Assembly (NCBI RefSeq): GCF_002266285.1
Contig: NZ_NPMS01000003.1
Location: 186,001 to 250,000 of the forward strand
Direction of reading: 5' to 3'
Source: Virgibacillus indicus
GTDB taxonomy: Bacteria; Bacillota; Bacilli; Bacillales; Amphibacillaceae
Length of the DNA stretch: 64,000 nucleotides
A program made the position numbers and the translations under genes. Shown here in pieces: positions 8,508-17,445 of this stretch. The notes beneath the pieces were generated by a model. The model worked only from the letters and a program-made list of their open reading frames with translations, searched no databases and had not been told where the DNA came from. Positions within the stretch are counted from its first letter, which is position 1; each line of letters starts with the position of its first letter.

Positions 8508-10379
8508 GTGCGCCACGAAAGCAAACGAAGTATGCTTGATAAGTACGCCTTGGATGCTATGCTGCACTTAAGATGAGAGTAGGCCTCTCGCAATCGCTAT
8601 ACAGGTAGAGATTGCAAACCACCCTAAGGTGCTGTAGTCAAAAGCTATGGTATTGAGCGTTAGGGAAAAGGCAGAACCAGATTCTGTCAGGTATGTATTA
8701 AGGAGACGAAAACCATTGAACCGCTTAAGAAGTATCGAAAGCGTAGTGATGTCATCAAAACTGAGGGGGAGTCGTTAACTCAGGATAAGTTCGGAGGAAA
8801 CCTGTTTATTGTCCGTTCGGTGACCGGTATAAAGGCGGCGTGAACTTAATGCAGGCTTTTGTGTGGAACGTGGGAACCTACGACATGGATGTTAAGGGAG
8901 AGATTTCAAGTGGAGATCCCATGAGAATCAGAGTACCAATGCCATGTATAGGGGCGGAATAACTCGTAGTAGCGATGAAACCTCCTAACGGAGATGGAGC
9001 AAAGGGGTTATGTTATTCAGTTTTATAAACAAGTCAACCAGCAAATGGGAGGAACTTATGAATAAAACAAAGCCATATGCAATATCTAAAAACATAGTAT
9101 ATGAAGCCTACCTTAAAGTAAAAGCAAACAAAGGGTCAGCAGGAATTGATGGGGAATCCCTCGAAGAATTCGAAGGGAACCTCAAAGATAATCTGTATAA
9201 AGTATGGAATCGAATGTCATCTGGGAGTTACTTTCCTCCAGCTGTTAAAGCCGTGGAAATACCGAAAAAAGCCGGAGGTACAAGAATACTAGGAATTCCA
9301 ACGGTTGCGGATAGAATTGCACAAATGACAGTGAAATTATATTTTGAACCTTCGGTCGAACCGTCCTTTCATGTTGATTCCTATGGATACAGACCTATGA
9401 AAAGTGCTACTCAAGCGATAGAGACCACTCGAAAACGATGCTGGAAGTACAATTGGGTACTTGAATTCGATATAAAGGGATTATTTGATAATATCGATCA
9501 CGATTTATTGATGAAAGCAGTAGAAAAGCATACGCAAATAGACTGGGTAAAGTTATACATTAAGAGATGGTTGAAAGCACCCTTTCAAACAAAAGAAGGA
9601 AGAATAGAACGCACATCAGGGACACCGCAAGGTGGTGTAATTAGCCCGGTATTAGCGAATTTATTTCTTCATTATACATTTGATAAATGGATGGCTATTC
9701 ATCACCAAAACAATCCGTTCGCTAGGTATGCAGATGACGCAGTCATCCACTGCAAGACAGAGGAAGAAGCAAAGAGAATGCTTGAATTTCTAGATAAAAG
9801 AATGAGAGAATGTAAGCTTGAACTACATCCAGATAAAACGAAAATTGTGTATTGTAAGGATGCAGATAGAAAAGAAGAGCATGAAAATATCTCATTTGAT
9901 TTTCTAGGCTATACATTCAGACCACGACTGTCAAAGAATAGGTGGGGAAAACATTTTGTGAATTTCACTCCTGCCATCAGCAATAAATCGAAGAAATCAA
10001 TTCGGCAAAAAGTGAGAGACTGGAAACTACAATTGAAAGCGGAAAAAGATCTCAATGATCTATCAAATATGTTTAATCCCGTAATTCAAGGGTGGATTAA
10101 TTACTATGGTAAGTTCTATAAATCCGAAATGTACTCTGCCTTAAGGCATATTAATAAAGCCTTAATTATGTGGGCAAGAAAGAAATATAAGAGATTAGCT
10201 AGACATAAGAAAAGGGCAGAACATTTTATGGGTAGAATTGCGAAACAAAACCCCAGACTTTTTAAACATTGGGAATTAGGTATCAAGCCTACGGCTGAAT
10301 AATGGGAGCCGGATGAATCGAGAGGTTCACGTCCGGTTCTGAGAGGGGCTACTGGGGAGGTTCCAGTGGTCTACTTGCC
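8508..10379 (+). mobile_element. Inner group II intron nested in the outer RT gene
   Basis: It starts GTGCGCCACG directly after GATGACT. It has a classic domain V hairpin (GAGCCGGATGAATCGAGAGG and its partner, 10306-10342). It ends in a domain VI whose likely branch A (10373) lies 7 nt before the splice point, after CTTGCC. Precise excision at 10379/10380 restores the host reading frame. AGTCA at 8636-8640 is complementary to the last five exon bases TGACT and is a candidate EBS1-IBS1 pair. The length of 1,872 nt is usual for ltrA-type introns. It belongs to a different lineage from its host intron. Confidence 0.88.
9058..10302 (+). CDS. ltrA: LtrA-type group II intron reverse transcriptase/maturase (inner intron)
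   Basis: The 414-residue protein has the RT domain (about residues 15-290) with KANKGSAGIDG, SYGYRPMKSA, the FDIKGLFDNIDHD block, TPQGGVISPVLANLF and the catalytic FARYADD. A maturase domain X-like segment with GWINYYGKFYKSEM follows. No HNH endonuclease is present, unlike the outer RT. It helps splicing of its own RNA and copies it into DNA at the target. ATG at 9058 follows GGGAGG; an in-frame ATG at 9010 behind AAAGGGG would add 16 residues (FINKSTSKWEEL) and is a real alternative. The gene is intact. Confidence 0.9.
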   Translation: MNKTKPYAISKNIVYEAYLKVKANKGSAGIDGESLEEFEGNLKDNLYKVWNRMSSGSYFPPAVKAVEIPKKAGGTRILGIPTVADRIAQMTVKLYFEPSVEPSFHVDSYGYRPMKSATQAIETTRKRCWKYNWVLEFDIKGLFDNIDHDLLMKAVEKHTQIDWVKLYIKRWLKAPFQTKEGRIERTSGTPQGGVISPVLANLFLHYTFDKWMAIHHQNNPFARYADDAVIHCKTEEEAKRMLEFLDKRMRECKLELHPDKTKIVYCKDADRKEEHENISFDFLGYTFRPRLSKNRWGKHFVNFTPAISNKSKKSIRQKVRDWKLQLKAEKDLNDLSNMFNPVIQGWINYYGKFYKSEMYSALRHINKALIMWARKKYKRLARHKKRAEHFMGRIAKQNPRLFKHWELGIKPTAE

Positions 10380-11335
10380 TTAAAATCTTATGTAAGGATG
10401 GAAAAACAGCTCAAAAATGGTATCATGCCGTGAGGCTATTTCTCAAGGACCGTTTGGGGTTGGACATTTCGCCTGAAAAATCACAGATAGTGAATTTGCG
10501 AAAGAGAGAATCTGAATTTCTTGGATTCACCATCCGGGCTGACATAAAGGGTAAAAAACGTGTTGCACGCACCGGCATTAAAGCGAGTAAAAAACGCAAA
10601 ATGAAAGAAGAGGCAAAGAAACTAATTCAAAGAATTAGGACCTCTCCCTCGGCAATGAATGCGTTGCTTTTCAATAGTTTTGTTTTGGGAATTCATCAAT
10701 ATTTCAAAAGGGCTACCAAGGTTAATCTCGAGTTTTCACGTCTTGCCTATGATCTTGGTGCGTTCATCTACAATCATCTTAGACCAGTAGGAAAATATGG
10801 TCATCCGGCTAATCCGCCACCAACTTATAAAAAGATGTATGTTAATAGATTTAAAACATTTCAAATCGCTGGTGTATATCTATTTCCACTTGCGGATGTA
10901 AAAACGGTGAATGCCTTCGGGTTTACTCCAAAAATGACGCCCTTCACGGAAGAAGGAAGGAACATAATACACAAAAAGTTGCGCTCAGATATCCAAAGTG
11001 AAATAGGCTTACTCATGAAATCAACACTTCCAAACCGAAGTATTGAATACATGGATAACCGAATCAGCAGGTACAGCATGAAGATGGGAAAATGTGAAAT
11101 CACAGGCGTGGAATTGCCTGCGACCGATGTTCATTGTCACCACTATGTACCAATAAGTCTTGGCGGAAATGACCGATTTGACAACCTTCGTATCCTACAC
11201 AGAGGGATACACAAGTTAATTCATTCCACTAATAAAAAGACGATTGATGGACTTATACAAGGGTTTCAGCTTACTGGAGACATGATAAATAAAGTCAATC
11301 GTTTCCGTAGGAAATGTGAGCTTGAAACGATTTGA
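10380..11335 (+). CDS. Outer-intron reverse transcriptase/maturase, 3' exon with HNH domain
   Basis: Continues the frame of 7670-8507 after splicing, starting FKILCKDGKTAQKWYHAVRL. It holds the RT thumb, with SEFLGFTIRA, and a maturase region. The C-terminal HNH endonuclease reads CEITGVELPATDVHCHHYVP, then GGNDRFDNLRILHRGIHKLIH. HNH nucleases of this kind nick the second DNA strand during retrohoming. A 3' fragment of the same gene type survives at 35641-35992 with similar residues. No stop interrupts this exon, so the split gene may still be functional. Confidence 0.86.
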
Positions 11336-11713
11336 AAATCCCAAACATGAAGTAACGAGGAACTTATAACTCAGTATATTTTGTTAGATGGAACGCGGAG
11401 TGCGGGGAAACCTGCACGCTCCGTGTGGAGCAGGGGAAAAGCTGGAGATGACCTCAAAGGCTTACCTATTGCAAACCATTCTGGAATAAGAATTGGAGCT
11501 CAACATTGACTGTTGAAGGCTCAGATAGTTTAAGAACTTATAGTGAAAAACACTCTTATTGTTCAAGTAGGTTTAGAGGCTTTTGAGGAAATGCTCTTTT
11601 CTTGTCAGACGTTTACTTAACAAGTTTTCTTAAAGGTTTTTATCGATTTTCTAATAAAAGGACAAAAAACGACCGTTTTATATACTTGATTAATTTATTA
11701 TTTAAAATTTTCT

Positions 11714-11740
11714 AATCCTGACATACAAGATGTCAGGATT
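11714..11740. terminator. Hairpin before the epoxide hydrolase gene
   Basis: AATCCTGACA and TGTCAGGATT form a perfect 10-bp stem with a 7-nt loop, followed by AATGTTTTATT. It lies between the intron end and the start of the hydrolase gene, 48 nt before its ATG. It could be a terminator of the upstream unit or an operator for the hydrolase. The rest of 11477-11787 shows nothing else. Confidence 0.45.
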
Positions 11741-11787
11741 AATGTTTTATTATATGATTATTCCAATATAGGAAGGTGTTTTTTTAT

Positions 11788-12981
11788 ATGAGTAATTTTA
11801 ATAACGAACAAGCAAAGTACACTTTAAAGCAAGCATCTGATTCCATTCAACCATTCCGAATCGAGGTTTCAAAAGTCGATCTTGATGATTTAAAAGAACG
11901 GTTAGGCCGCATCCGTTGGCCGGAAGAACTTGCGGGAACCGGATGGGAGCGTGGTATTCCAAAAAGTTATTTGAAGGAACTGGCGGATTATTGGAAAAAA
12001 AGCTATAATTGGCGTAGACATGAAGCAAGACTCAATGAATTCCCCCAGTTTATAACGAAAATTAGCGGGCAAAACATTCACTTTCTTCATATTAAGTCGC
12101 CCGAACCTGATGCAACTCCGTTGATGCTCATTCACGGTTGGCCAGGATCATTTGTTGAGTTCCTAGATGTTATCGATCTCTTAACCAATCCTAGGTCCCA
12201 TGGCGGACAAGCTGCGGATGCATTCCACCTTGTTATTCCATCAATACCGGGCTTTGGTTATTCCATACCATTGAGTGAGCCAGGTTGGACTCCTAGCCGT
12301 ATGGCGAATGCTTTTATTCATTTAATGGATGGGCTTGGTTATCAAAAGTTCGGGGTACATGGCGGTGACACAGGTGCTTTTATTGCTCCCGAAATGGGGC
12401 ATCTTGTTCCGGAGCGAATCATGGGGCTACACCTAAATGCTTTACTTACCTTTCCATCAGGTGAAGAAGGTGAGCTGGATAATTTAACGGAAGATGAACA
12501 AACACGAATGACAAGGTTAGAAACGTTTAATGATGGTTATTTGCAAATTCAGTCCAAAAGCCCCCAAACCTTAGCTTATGGACTACATGATTCTCCAATC
12601 GGTCAACTCGCCTGGATTGTCGAGATATTCAAAAAATGGACGGATCCAATGGATGGTTTGCCCGAGGAATCAATTGACCGCGACTGTATGCTGACGAATG
12701 TTAGCCTATTCTGGTTTACCGGAACGGCCGGTTCATCAGCCCAGGTTTATTATGAGTCCATGCATGACGAATCAGCTTGGATACCAAAAGGTCGTGGTAT
12801 AGTTCCGACTGGTGTGTTGTTATCCCTTTCTCACGATACAGCCATCAGGCGCTTAGCGGAAAAAGATCATAACATTGTGTATTGGAAGGAATATGAACAA
12901 GGCGGACATTTCTTTGCATTTGAACAACCTAAACTTTTCACTGAAGACTTACGTATGTTTTTCCGTCAGCTCCAACCATAA
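11788..12981 (+). CDS. Epoxide hydrolase, microsomal type with EHN domain
   Basis: A 397-residue alpha/beta hydrolase. The N-terminal EHN lid starts at PFRIEVSKVDLDDLKERL and includes IRWPEEL. It is followed by the oxyanion segment HGWPGSFVEF (about residue 115), the nucleophile elbow VHGGDTGAF with Asp as nucleophile, and the late catalytic His in EQGGHFFAFEQP. The family opens epoxides to diols through an alkyl-enzyme ester; the natural substrate is not predictable. ATG at 11788 follows GGAAGGTG; an upstream in-frame start at 11776 lacks a site. A WYL regulator follows about 270 nt downstream in the same direction and may control it. Confidence 0.88.
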   Translation: MSNFNNEQAKYTLKQASDSIQPFRIEVSKVDLDDLKERLGRIRWPEELAGTGWERGIPKSYLKELADYWKKSYNWRRHEARLNEFPQFITKISGQNIHFLHIKSPEPDATPLMLIHGWPGSFVEFLDVIDLLTNPRSHGGQAADAFHLVIPSIPGFGYSIPLSEPGWTPSRMANAFIHLMDGLGYQKFGVHGGDTGAFIAPEMGHLVPERIMGLHLNALLTFPSGEEGELDNLTEDEQTRMTRLETFNDGYLQIQSKSPQTLAYGLHDSPIGQLAWIVEIFKKWTDPMDGLPEESIDRDCMLTNVSLFWFTGTAGSSAQVYYESMHDESAWIPKGRGIVPTGVLLSLSHDTAIRRLAEKDHNIVYWKEYEQGGHFFAFEQPKLFTEDLRMFFRQLQP

Positions 12982-13253
12982 TACTCACTCGTTTTTTAGA
13001 TAAGTTGGCTTGCTTTTTATCCAATTCAAGGCATGTATTTTCCTGCTTGATAATCACAAAAATGAAAAATTAATTAAGGTGCCTCCATGCTTGAGCTTTA
13101 TTTAACAAGGTGCCATTCTATAATTAGCGGAATTGACAACCCTTGAGAATACAGTTGTTGATAATATCTCTATGTAGAAAAAAGATTATTATTAAGGATA
13201 TCCCCTACGAACTGAGGTAGTTAGAAAAGATTATTAGTATGAGGTGGAAAAAA

Positions 13254-14147
13254 ATGAGACTTGATCGTCTGCTCGGTATTACAATAGAATTGTTAACGAA
13301 AAAACGAGTAACGGCTACAGAACTTGCTTCTAGGTTTGAGGTCTCTGTTCGTACAATCTATCGTGATATTGAATTGATTAACCAAGCTGGTATACCAGTT
13401 ACTTCATTCTCTGGAACAGATGGCGGTTATGAGATAATGGACGGTTTTTTCTTGACAAAGCAGCATTTTTCTATCGATGACTTTTCTGTAATCTATAATC
13501 TTTTAAAGAGTGCAGACGGTGCCATCGGCGGCCAACAGTTCATATCTTTAATCAATAAGATAAGTTCCTTACAACCCTCTCTGTCAAATGCAGAGCGCCA
13601 GGATAAAATTATTTTCGATTTAAGCGCATCAGAAGAAGAGAAAGAAATTATTCGTATTATAATGGAAGCCATCGATCAATCGAAAAGGATTGCTCTTACC
13701 TATACAAATGCTACTGGTCAAATATCAGAAAGAAAGATAGAACCATTGAATCTTTTATGGGAGAGAGGAATTTGGTACCTAGATGGTTACTGTTTATCAC
13801 GAAAAGATAAGCGCTATTTTCGTGTTTCAAGGATGTCTAATCTAAAAGTGTTAGAAGAACAATTTTATTTAAGAGCAGATTACAAGCGTCCTGTTGTTCG
13901 GGAACAAGGAACAAACGTCCATCTTCGCTTTGACTTAAGTGCACAAGAAAGAGTGCTTGAGCAATTCCCTGTAGAATTCACACATCACGGAGATTTTATT
14001 GATGTAAAGACAATTTTTTATTCAAGAGATTATGCGATCTCCGTCATTTTAAGCTATGGAAAAAATATAAAAATCATTTCGCCCGATGACCTGAAAGATG
14101 ATTTGATTCAAACGATCAATGATATTCAAAAAGTCTATTTTGGTTGA
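13254..14147 (+). CDS. HTH/WYL-domain transcriptional regulator
   Basis: A 297-residue regulator. The N-terminal winged helix-turn-helix (residues 1-55: LASRFEVSVRTIYRDIELIN) is DeoR/YafY-like. The WYL domain around residues 140-220 contains PLNLLWERGIWYLDGYC and YFRVSRMSNL. A WCX-like C-terminal part completes the usual architecture. WYL proteins sense small ligands or nucleic acids and act as repressors or activators. ATG at 13254 has GAGGTGG at 6 nt; an ATG at 13239 overlaps that site and is unlikely. It may regulate the neighbouring epoxide hydrolase, but no operator pair was identified. Confidence 0.85.
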   Translation: MRLDRLLGITIELLTKKRVTATELASRFEVSVRTIYRDIELINQAGIPVTSFSGTDGGYEIMDGFFLTKQHFSIDDFSVIYNLLKSADGAIGGQQFISLINKISSLQPSLSNAERQDKIIFDLSASEEEKEIIRIIMEAIDQSKRIALTYTNATGQISERKIEPLNLLWERGIWYLDGYCLSRKDKRYFRVSRMSNLKVLEEQFYLRADYKRPVVREQGTNVHLRFDLSAQERVLEQFPVEFTHHGDFIDVKTIFYSRDYAISVILSYGKNIKIISPDDLKDDLIQTINDIQKVYFG

Positions 14148-14164
14148 ATACCTGACAAACATGA

Positions 14165-14196
14165 ATCTTCAACAATCGGGCGCAGTTGTTGAAGAT
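14165..14196. repeat. Palindromic repeat with ATCGGGCGC core, copy A
   Basis: ATCTTCAACAA and TTGTTGAAGAT form an 11-bp perfect stem around TCGGGCGCAG. Related copies are at 15475 and 17040, and the flanks of intron copy 1 (1311-1328 joined to 2193-2200) rebuild another. Confidence 0.8.
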
Positions 14197-14245
14197 ACAG
14201 TGTGCCTGAATCGGACCATTAGTTGAAGGTTTTAGGAGTGAAGAA

Positions 14246-14755
14246 ATGAGTAACTTTTATACAGCATTAACTTATGTAAATAAAATGATTTATGAGCCGA
14301 ATCACTTAACTGTAAAGTCGATTCAGGAAGAAAAGCAAAATTCTAAGTATGGTGCGGGTACATTTGAATTACCTTCTAGAACAGTTCGATTCAGAGTTGC
14401 GAATATAACCCCTACCAAAGTAGGGCAGTTTGTTGCATTTTGGGAAAAAGATGAAAATAATAAAAATCAACCCTATTCATATGAGGAAGCACCTGATTTA
14501 TTAGTTATAACTACCTTTAAAAATGAAAATGAGTTTGGGCAATTTATTTTTCCAAAAGAAATTCTTTTCAAGCAGAACATTCTTAGATCCAGTTCAACAA
14601 AGGGTAAAATGGCAATTAGAGTTTATCCTAGCTGGGATAGTCCGACTAGTATACAAGCAATTAAAACTCAAAAATCGCAGTTGCCCTATTTTGTTGATAT
14701 GAGTAATCCGAATAAACTACCCATAGAAAAAATAATAGAACTGTATTCTTTGTAA
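14246..14755 (+). CDS. mepB: MepB-family protein
   Basis: A 169-residue soluble protein that matches the MepB family throughout: YEPNHLTVKSIQEEKQNSKY near the start, then RTVRFRVANITPTKVGQFVA, FGQFIFPKEIL, and KGKMAIRVYPSWD near the end. In Staphylococcus aureus mepB is the third gene of the mepRAB multidrug efflux locus, but its biochemical role is unknown. Here neither mepR nor mepA is adjacent, so it stands alone. ATG at 14246 follows AGGAGTG. Confidence 0.85.
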   Translation: MSNFYTALTYVNKMIYEPNHLTVKSIQEEKQNSKYGAGTFELPSRTVRFRVANITPTKVGQFVAFWEKDENNKNQPYSYEEAPDLLVITTFKNENEFGQFIFPKEILFKQNILRSSSTKGKMAIRVYPSWDSPTSIQAIKTQKSQLPYFVDMSNPNKLPIEKIIELYSL

Positions 14756-14794
14756 TCCTCTGCAAACGGACGCGATAATGGAGCAAGAACCAGC

Positions 14795-14815
14795 GCCCTT
14801 ATTACGTATAAGGGC
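14795..14815. terminator. Hairpin after mepB
   Basis: GCCCTTA and TATAAGGGC form a GC-rich stem about 40 nt past the mepB stop. There is no clear T-run, so terminator function is tentative. Confidence 0.35.
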
Positions 14816-14954
14816 CATATTGTTGCACAACACCTACATTCTAGCTTAAGCCTTGGAATAGATTGTGAAGTTTCCACTTAAAGTAAGATTTATTTAACCC
14901 AAGAAGGATTTTACTAGGGGTTGGTGAATCTAATACATGAGGAGGTGATATTAA

Positions 14955-15430
14955 GTGAAATATGAACCACCAAAACATGCTGTTTCAGTTTCTGCTTTAG
15001 TAATGAACGAAAAAAATGAGGTTTTATTACTTAGGACTCACTGGCGTTCAGATACTTGGGAAATGCCCGGGGGAAATGTTGAAGTAGGTGAGCCGTTAGA
15101 CAAGGCGGTTTGCAGAGAATTTTTAGAGGAGACGGGGATTGTAATTCGCCCTGTAGGTATAACGGGTGTCTATTATAATGCGACGAAGTATAACCTATCG
15201 GTAGTTTTTAAAGCCGAATATGTTAGTGGGGAAATAAAAATTCAACCGGAAGAAATAAAAGAAGCCAGATATATAGAAATAAACAACTCTAACATAGATC
15301 AATATATAACCCGCCCACAACAAAATCTCGGACGCTTGATGCAATGAAATCAAAGTTTTTTATTCCCTATGAAACATGGGAGGTAAACCCGGGTTATAAC
15401 TTATTGTCTAGGTTATACAAAGAAATATAA
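14955..15430 (+). pseudogene. Nudix hydrolase gene with C-terminal frameshift
   Basis: GTG at 14955 follows GAGGAGGTGAT. The Nudix box (about residues 38-60) runs GGNVEVGEPLDKAV then CREFLEETGI and keeps the metal-binding REFLEE core. After DQYITRPQQ the frame ends in NLGRLMQ and a stop at 15347. A +/-1 shift near 15323 instead continues KSRTLDAMKSKFFIPYETWE to a stop at 15430, which looks like the native C-terminus. So either the catalytic domain is made with a 7-residue false tail or the base is a sequencing error. Nudix enzymes hydrolyse nucleoside diphosphates linked to another moiety; the substrate is unknown. Confidence 0.75.
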
Positions 15431-15474
15431 GGTTTTGTAAGAAAGAAGGGGAGTTTGAGTTTATTTCATTATCG

Positions 15475-15503
15475 GGCGCGAATCTTTAATAAGGATTCGC
15501 GCC
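15475..15503. repeat. Palindromic repeat with ATCGGGCGC core, copy B
   Basis: GGCGCGAATC and GATTCGCGCC form a perfect 10-bp stem with a 9-nt loop, preceded by ATC. It lies between two convergent units and may act as a terminator for either. Confidence 0.7.
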
Positions 15504-15542
15504 AATATTGCACCATTGGGCGATTGTGTAACAAGAAATCAG

Positions 15543-15866
15543 TTATTTTTTCCATTTTACTGTCATTCGGTTGATAAAACGGTCAAGCTTTTCTAAATCT
15601 TTTTTACCTTCTGTAAATACATAAATAATGGCAATAATAATTATAATTTGAAATGTATCAAATTCCCCTGTTTTTACATAGACAAATATACCAAGTGTTA
15701 AAAGCCATAAATCGCTTAGTAACCAAAGTAAAATAAGATACCTACTCAATTTCTTCATATTGAATATGTACCTAAATAGTAATGAACCAATAATGCTACC
15801 CCAAAAAATGATTTCTCCAACAATAAAAAAATACCATTTGTAATCAACAATAAAATCGCTTATCAT
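15543..15866 (-). CDS. Small membrane protein, three predicted helices
   Basis: A 107-residue protein with hydrophobic stretches at about 10-30, 43-64 and 72-88 and a basic C-terminus (RFINRMTVKWKK). No family is recognised. Its ATG overlaps the stop of the upstream gene by 4 nt (TCAT on the plus strand at 15863-15866), so it is the last gene of a three-gene operon led by a MerR/TipA-like regulator. A role as a regulated membrane effector is inferred only from this position. Confidence 0.65.
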   Translation of the reverse strand: MISDFIVDYKWYFFIVGEIIFWGSIIGSLLFRYIFNMKKLSRYLILLWLLSDLWLLTLGIFVYVKTGEFDTFQIIIIIAIIYVFTEGKKDLEKLDRFINRMTVKWKK

Positions 15867-16138
15867 TCGTTGTTCTCATTTTCAATTTTACTTTTAATAA
15901 TAAGCACGTAAAATCCTTGGCATATAAGAAAGGCAAGCCATATGGCTGTAATAAATATTCCTGTCCCTTCATGGTAAAACCATATATTGCCATTTAAGAT
16001 AGACTTTTTGATACCAGAAAAAAATTGTGGGGTAGATTCCATCCGTATCAATACATTAATAATGATGTGAACTATTATAAATAATGTTAAATGTTTAAAA
16101 AAATCCTTGTGATTGCCCATTTCTTTAGCTAAACTCAT
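15863..16138 (-). CDS. Small two-helix membrane protein
   Basis: A 91-residue protein with two long hydrophobic helices (about residues 15-32 and 60-82) joined by a polar loop (RMESTPQFFSGIKKS), resembling 2TM-domain proteins. It overlaps by 4 nt both the MerR-type gene upstream and the next membrane gene downstream, which implies translational coupling. Function unknown; the operon suggests control by the MerR-type protein. Confidence 0.65.
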   Translation of the reverse strand: MSLAKEMGNHKDFFKHLTLFIIVHIIINVLIRMESTPQFFSGIKKSILNGNIWFYHEGTGIFITAIWLAFLICQGFYVLIIKSKIENENNE

Positions 16139-16917
16139 GATTTGTCAATCTCCTCTTGATTTAAGTGATCCAAAATTTTGTCAATATAGTTGATTAGCTT
16201 TTCATCCAAACCGAAGATAACTTGGTTATTTTTGTTGACTGAATCAATAAAGTTAAAATATTTTTCTTGTAGTTTTACATCTCCTTTGAACCAACTTGTT
16301 ATACACTGTCTCCATTTTTTTGCAAGTTCTTGTGCGATAGGCGAATTTGGGGGAACATGCATATTTTCACGGGTTTCCTTGACAAGTTTAAGGGTGTTAT
16401 GTATCCGAGCGTCATCGCTTCCTATTAAGGGCAGTTGTTCAAGAATTTTTACTTCATCTTCAGTAAATATATCGGATGGAAAAGTTGCTGGTATTTCACC
16501 ATCAATAAAATAGGATCCTTCGATTCTTTTTATCAATTCAATGATATGCTCTTCATTATAGTTACCTGACATTTCAATTGTTTGGGACATACTTCTTAAA
16601 ATAAATTGCTTTCTCTTTAATTCATCTATCTTCTTTGAGGCACAATTTATTTGTTCATTTAATGATTGCTGCCAAGCATCATCAGCATCTTTATGAGGTG
16701 TTTCACCTTTGTCAAGTAATGCTTTAATTTGATCTAATGAATAATCCATTGATTTTAAAGCAAGAATGGTTTGGAGCTTTATTAAGCCCTGCTTATCGTA
16801 AAAACGATATCCATTCTCTTTGACAGTGGTTGGTTTCAACAGATTAATCTGGTCGTAATAATGCAATGTTCTTCTGCTGATATTTACTTTATTTATGATG
16901 TCTCCGATTGTATAAAT
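16135..16917 (-). CDS. MerR/TipA-like regulator with apparent AUU start
   Basis: The N-terminal winged helix reads YTIGDIINKVNISRRTLHYY then NGYRFYDKQGLIKLQ, a full MerR DNA-binding domain. A coiled-coil linker (about residues 80-120) and a TipAS-like C-terminal domain follow. The usual start codon is missing: behind AAGGAG and a 9-nt spacer the in-frame codon is ATT (16915-16917), preceded immediately by an in-frame stop. The first ATG-like alternative would delete most of the DNA-binding helix. TipA-type regulators bind ligands covalently or tightly and activate adjacent genes. Either AUU initiates or the ATG was lost by mutation. Confidence 0.7.
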   Translation of the reverse strand: MYTIGDIINKVNISRRTLHYYDQINLLKPTTVKENGYRFYDKQGLIKLQTILALKSMDYSLDQIKALLDKGETPHKDADDAWQQSLNEQINCASKKIDELKRKQFILRSMSQTIEMSGNYNEEHIIELIKRIEGSYFIDGEIPATFPSDIFTEDEVKILEQLPLIGSDDARIHNTLKLVKETRENMHVPPNSPIAQELAKKWRQCITSWFKGDVKLQEKYFNFIDSVNKNNQVIFGLDEKLINYIDKILDHLNQEEIDKS

Positions 16918-17039
16918 TTAAAACAACTCCTTGTCTGTCATTCTTAATACTACCTATTATTAATAACATATACGTTAACGTGAATGTCAAAAGGAATTAA
17001 AACTTTTTGCTAAAATTGAAATGGGTTAAATAATTCGCT

Positions 17040-17071
17040 ATCTTCAATTATCGGGCGCGATTGCAGAAGAT
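17040..17071. repeat. Palindromic repeat with ATCGGGCGC core, copy C
   Basis: ATCTTCAATTATCGGGCGCG and the following ATTGCAGAAGAT form an imperfect stem of the same design as copy A. It lies about 120 nt upstream of the MerR-type operon. Confidence 0.75.
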
Positions 17072-17296
17072 CATAGCCAGAAAAACTTTACATCTGTTCA
17101 CAAGAGAAGAATACGTTTTGATCGATCTATTTTCAAAATGGATTCTTTTCATTTGCCCAAAATGTAGCTTTGCGGTGTTCATTTGATCAATCTTTATTTC
17201 AAGGTTACCACCAGAAGGTTAGGGGCGACTATTTAAATTAGATTATTAACTGTAATGGAATTGACTTATAAAGGTGTACAGAAAGCCGATTCGTGG

Positions 17297-17445
17297 TATA
17301 ATAATTATAGAAATTCATACAATATTAAAAACCGTCCCATGCTGGTAACATGGAACGGTACAATAGACCAACCCCATCAAGAGGGGGAAGGTACGCAAGA
17401 TTAATCCCTCACGTCCCGACTAAAGCGCATGAGGGATTATTTTTC
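17297..17445 (+). ncRNA. Probable antisense antitoxin RNA (with its TATAAT promoter)
   Basis: TATAAT at 17297-17302 would start an RNA near 17309 running to the shared terminator at 17402-17439. The RNA folds into a strong hairpin, ACCGT-CCATG and CATGG-ACGGT (17331-17359). It overlaps the 3' end of the small hydrophobic peptide gene on the other strand. This is the layout of Gram-positive type I toxin-antitoxin loci, where toxin mRNA and antitoxin RNA converge and overlap at their ends. TTGACT at 17261 is too far for a canonical -35. Confidence 0.6.
17402..17439. terminator. Bidirectional terminator shared by toxin and antitoxin RNA
   Basis: TAATCCCTCA and TGAGGGATTA form a perfect 10-bp stem with T-runs on both sides. 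It overlaps the last codons and stop of the toxin gene. Confidence 0.7.

Larger units (their letters stand above)
6964..11476 (+). mobile_element. Group II intron copy 2 (outer), carrying an interrupted RT gene
   Basis: The 5' end GCGCGACAAG at 6964 and the 3' tail CTTACCTATTGC ending in AC at 11476 match intron copy 1. The domain V-like hairpin is at about 11391-11435. The body is 4,513 nt; removing the nested intron (1,872 nt) leaves about 2.6 kb, normal for an intron with a full RT gene. The 5' flank is AAACGGGCGC. TATTCC upstream and GGAATA downstream could pair, so this copy also sits in a potential hairpin. Retrohoming would require the inner intron to splice first. Confidence 0.88.

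Noticed and set aside
10371..10374. CTAC at 10371-10374 as the inner intron 3' end
   Set aside because: Splicing there leaves the host RT out of frame; ending at 10379 restores YADDFKIL and puts the branch A 7 nt from the splice site.
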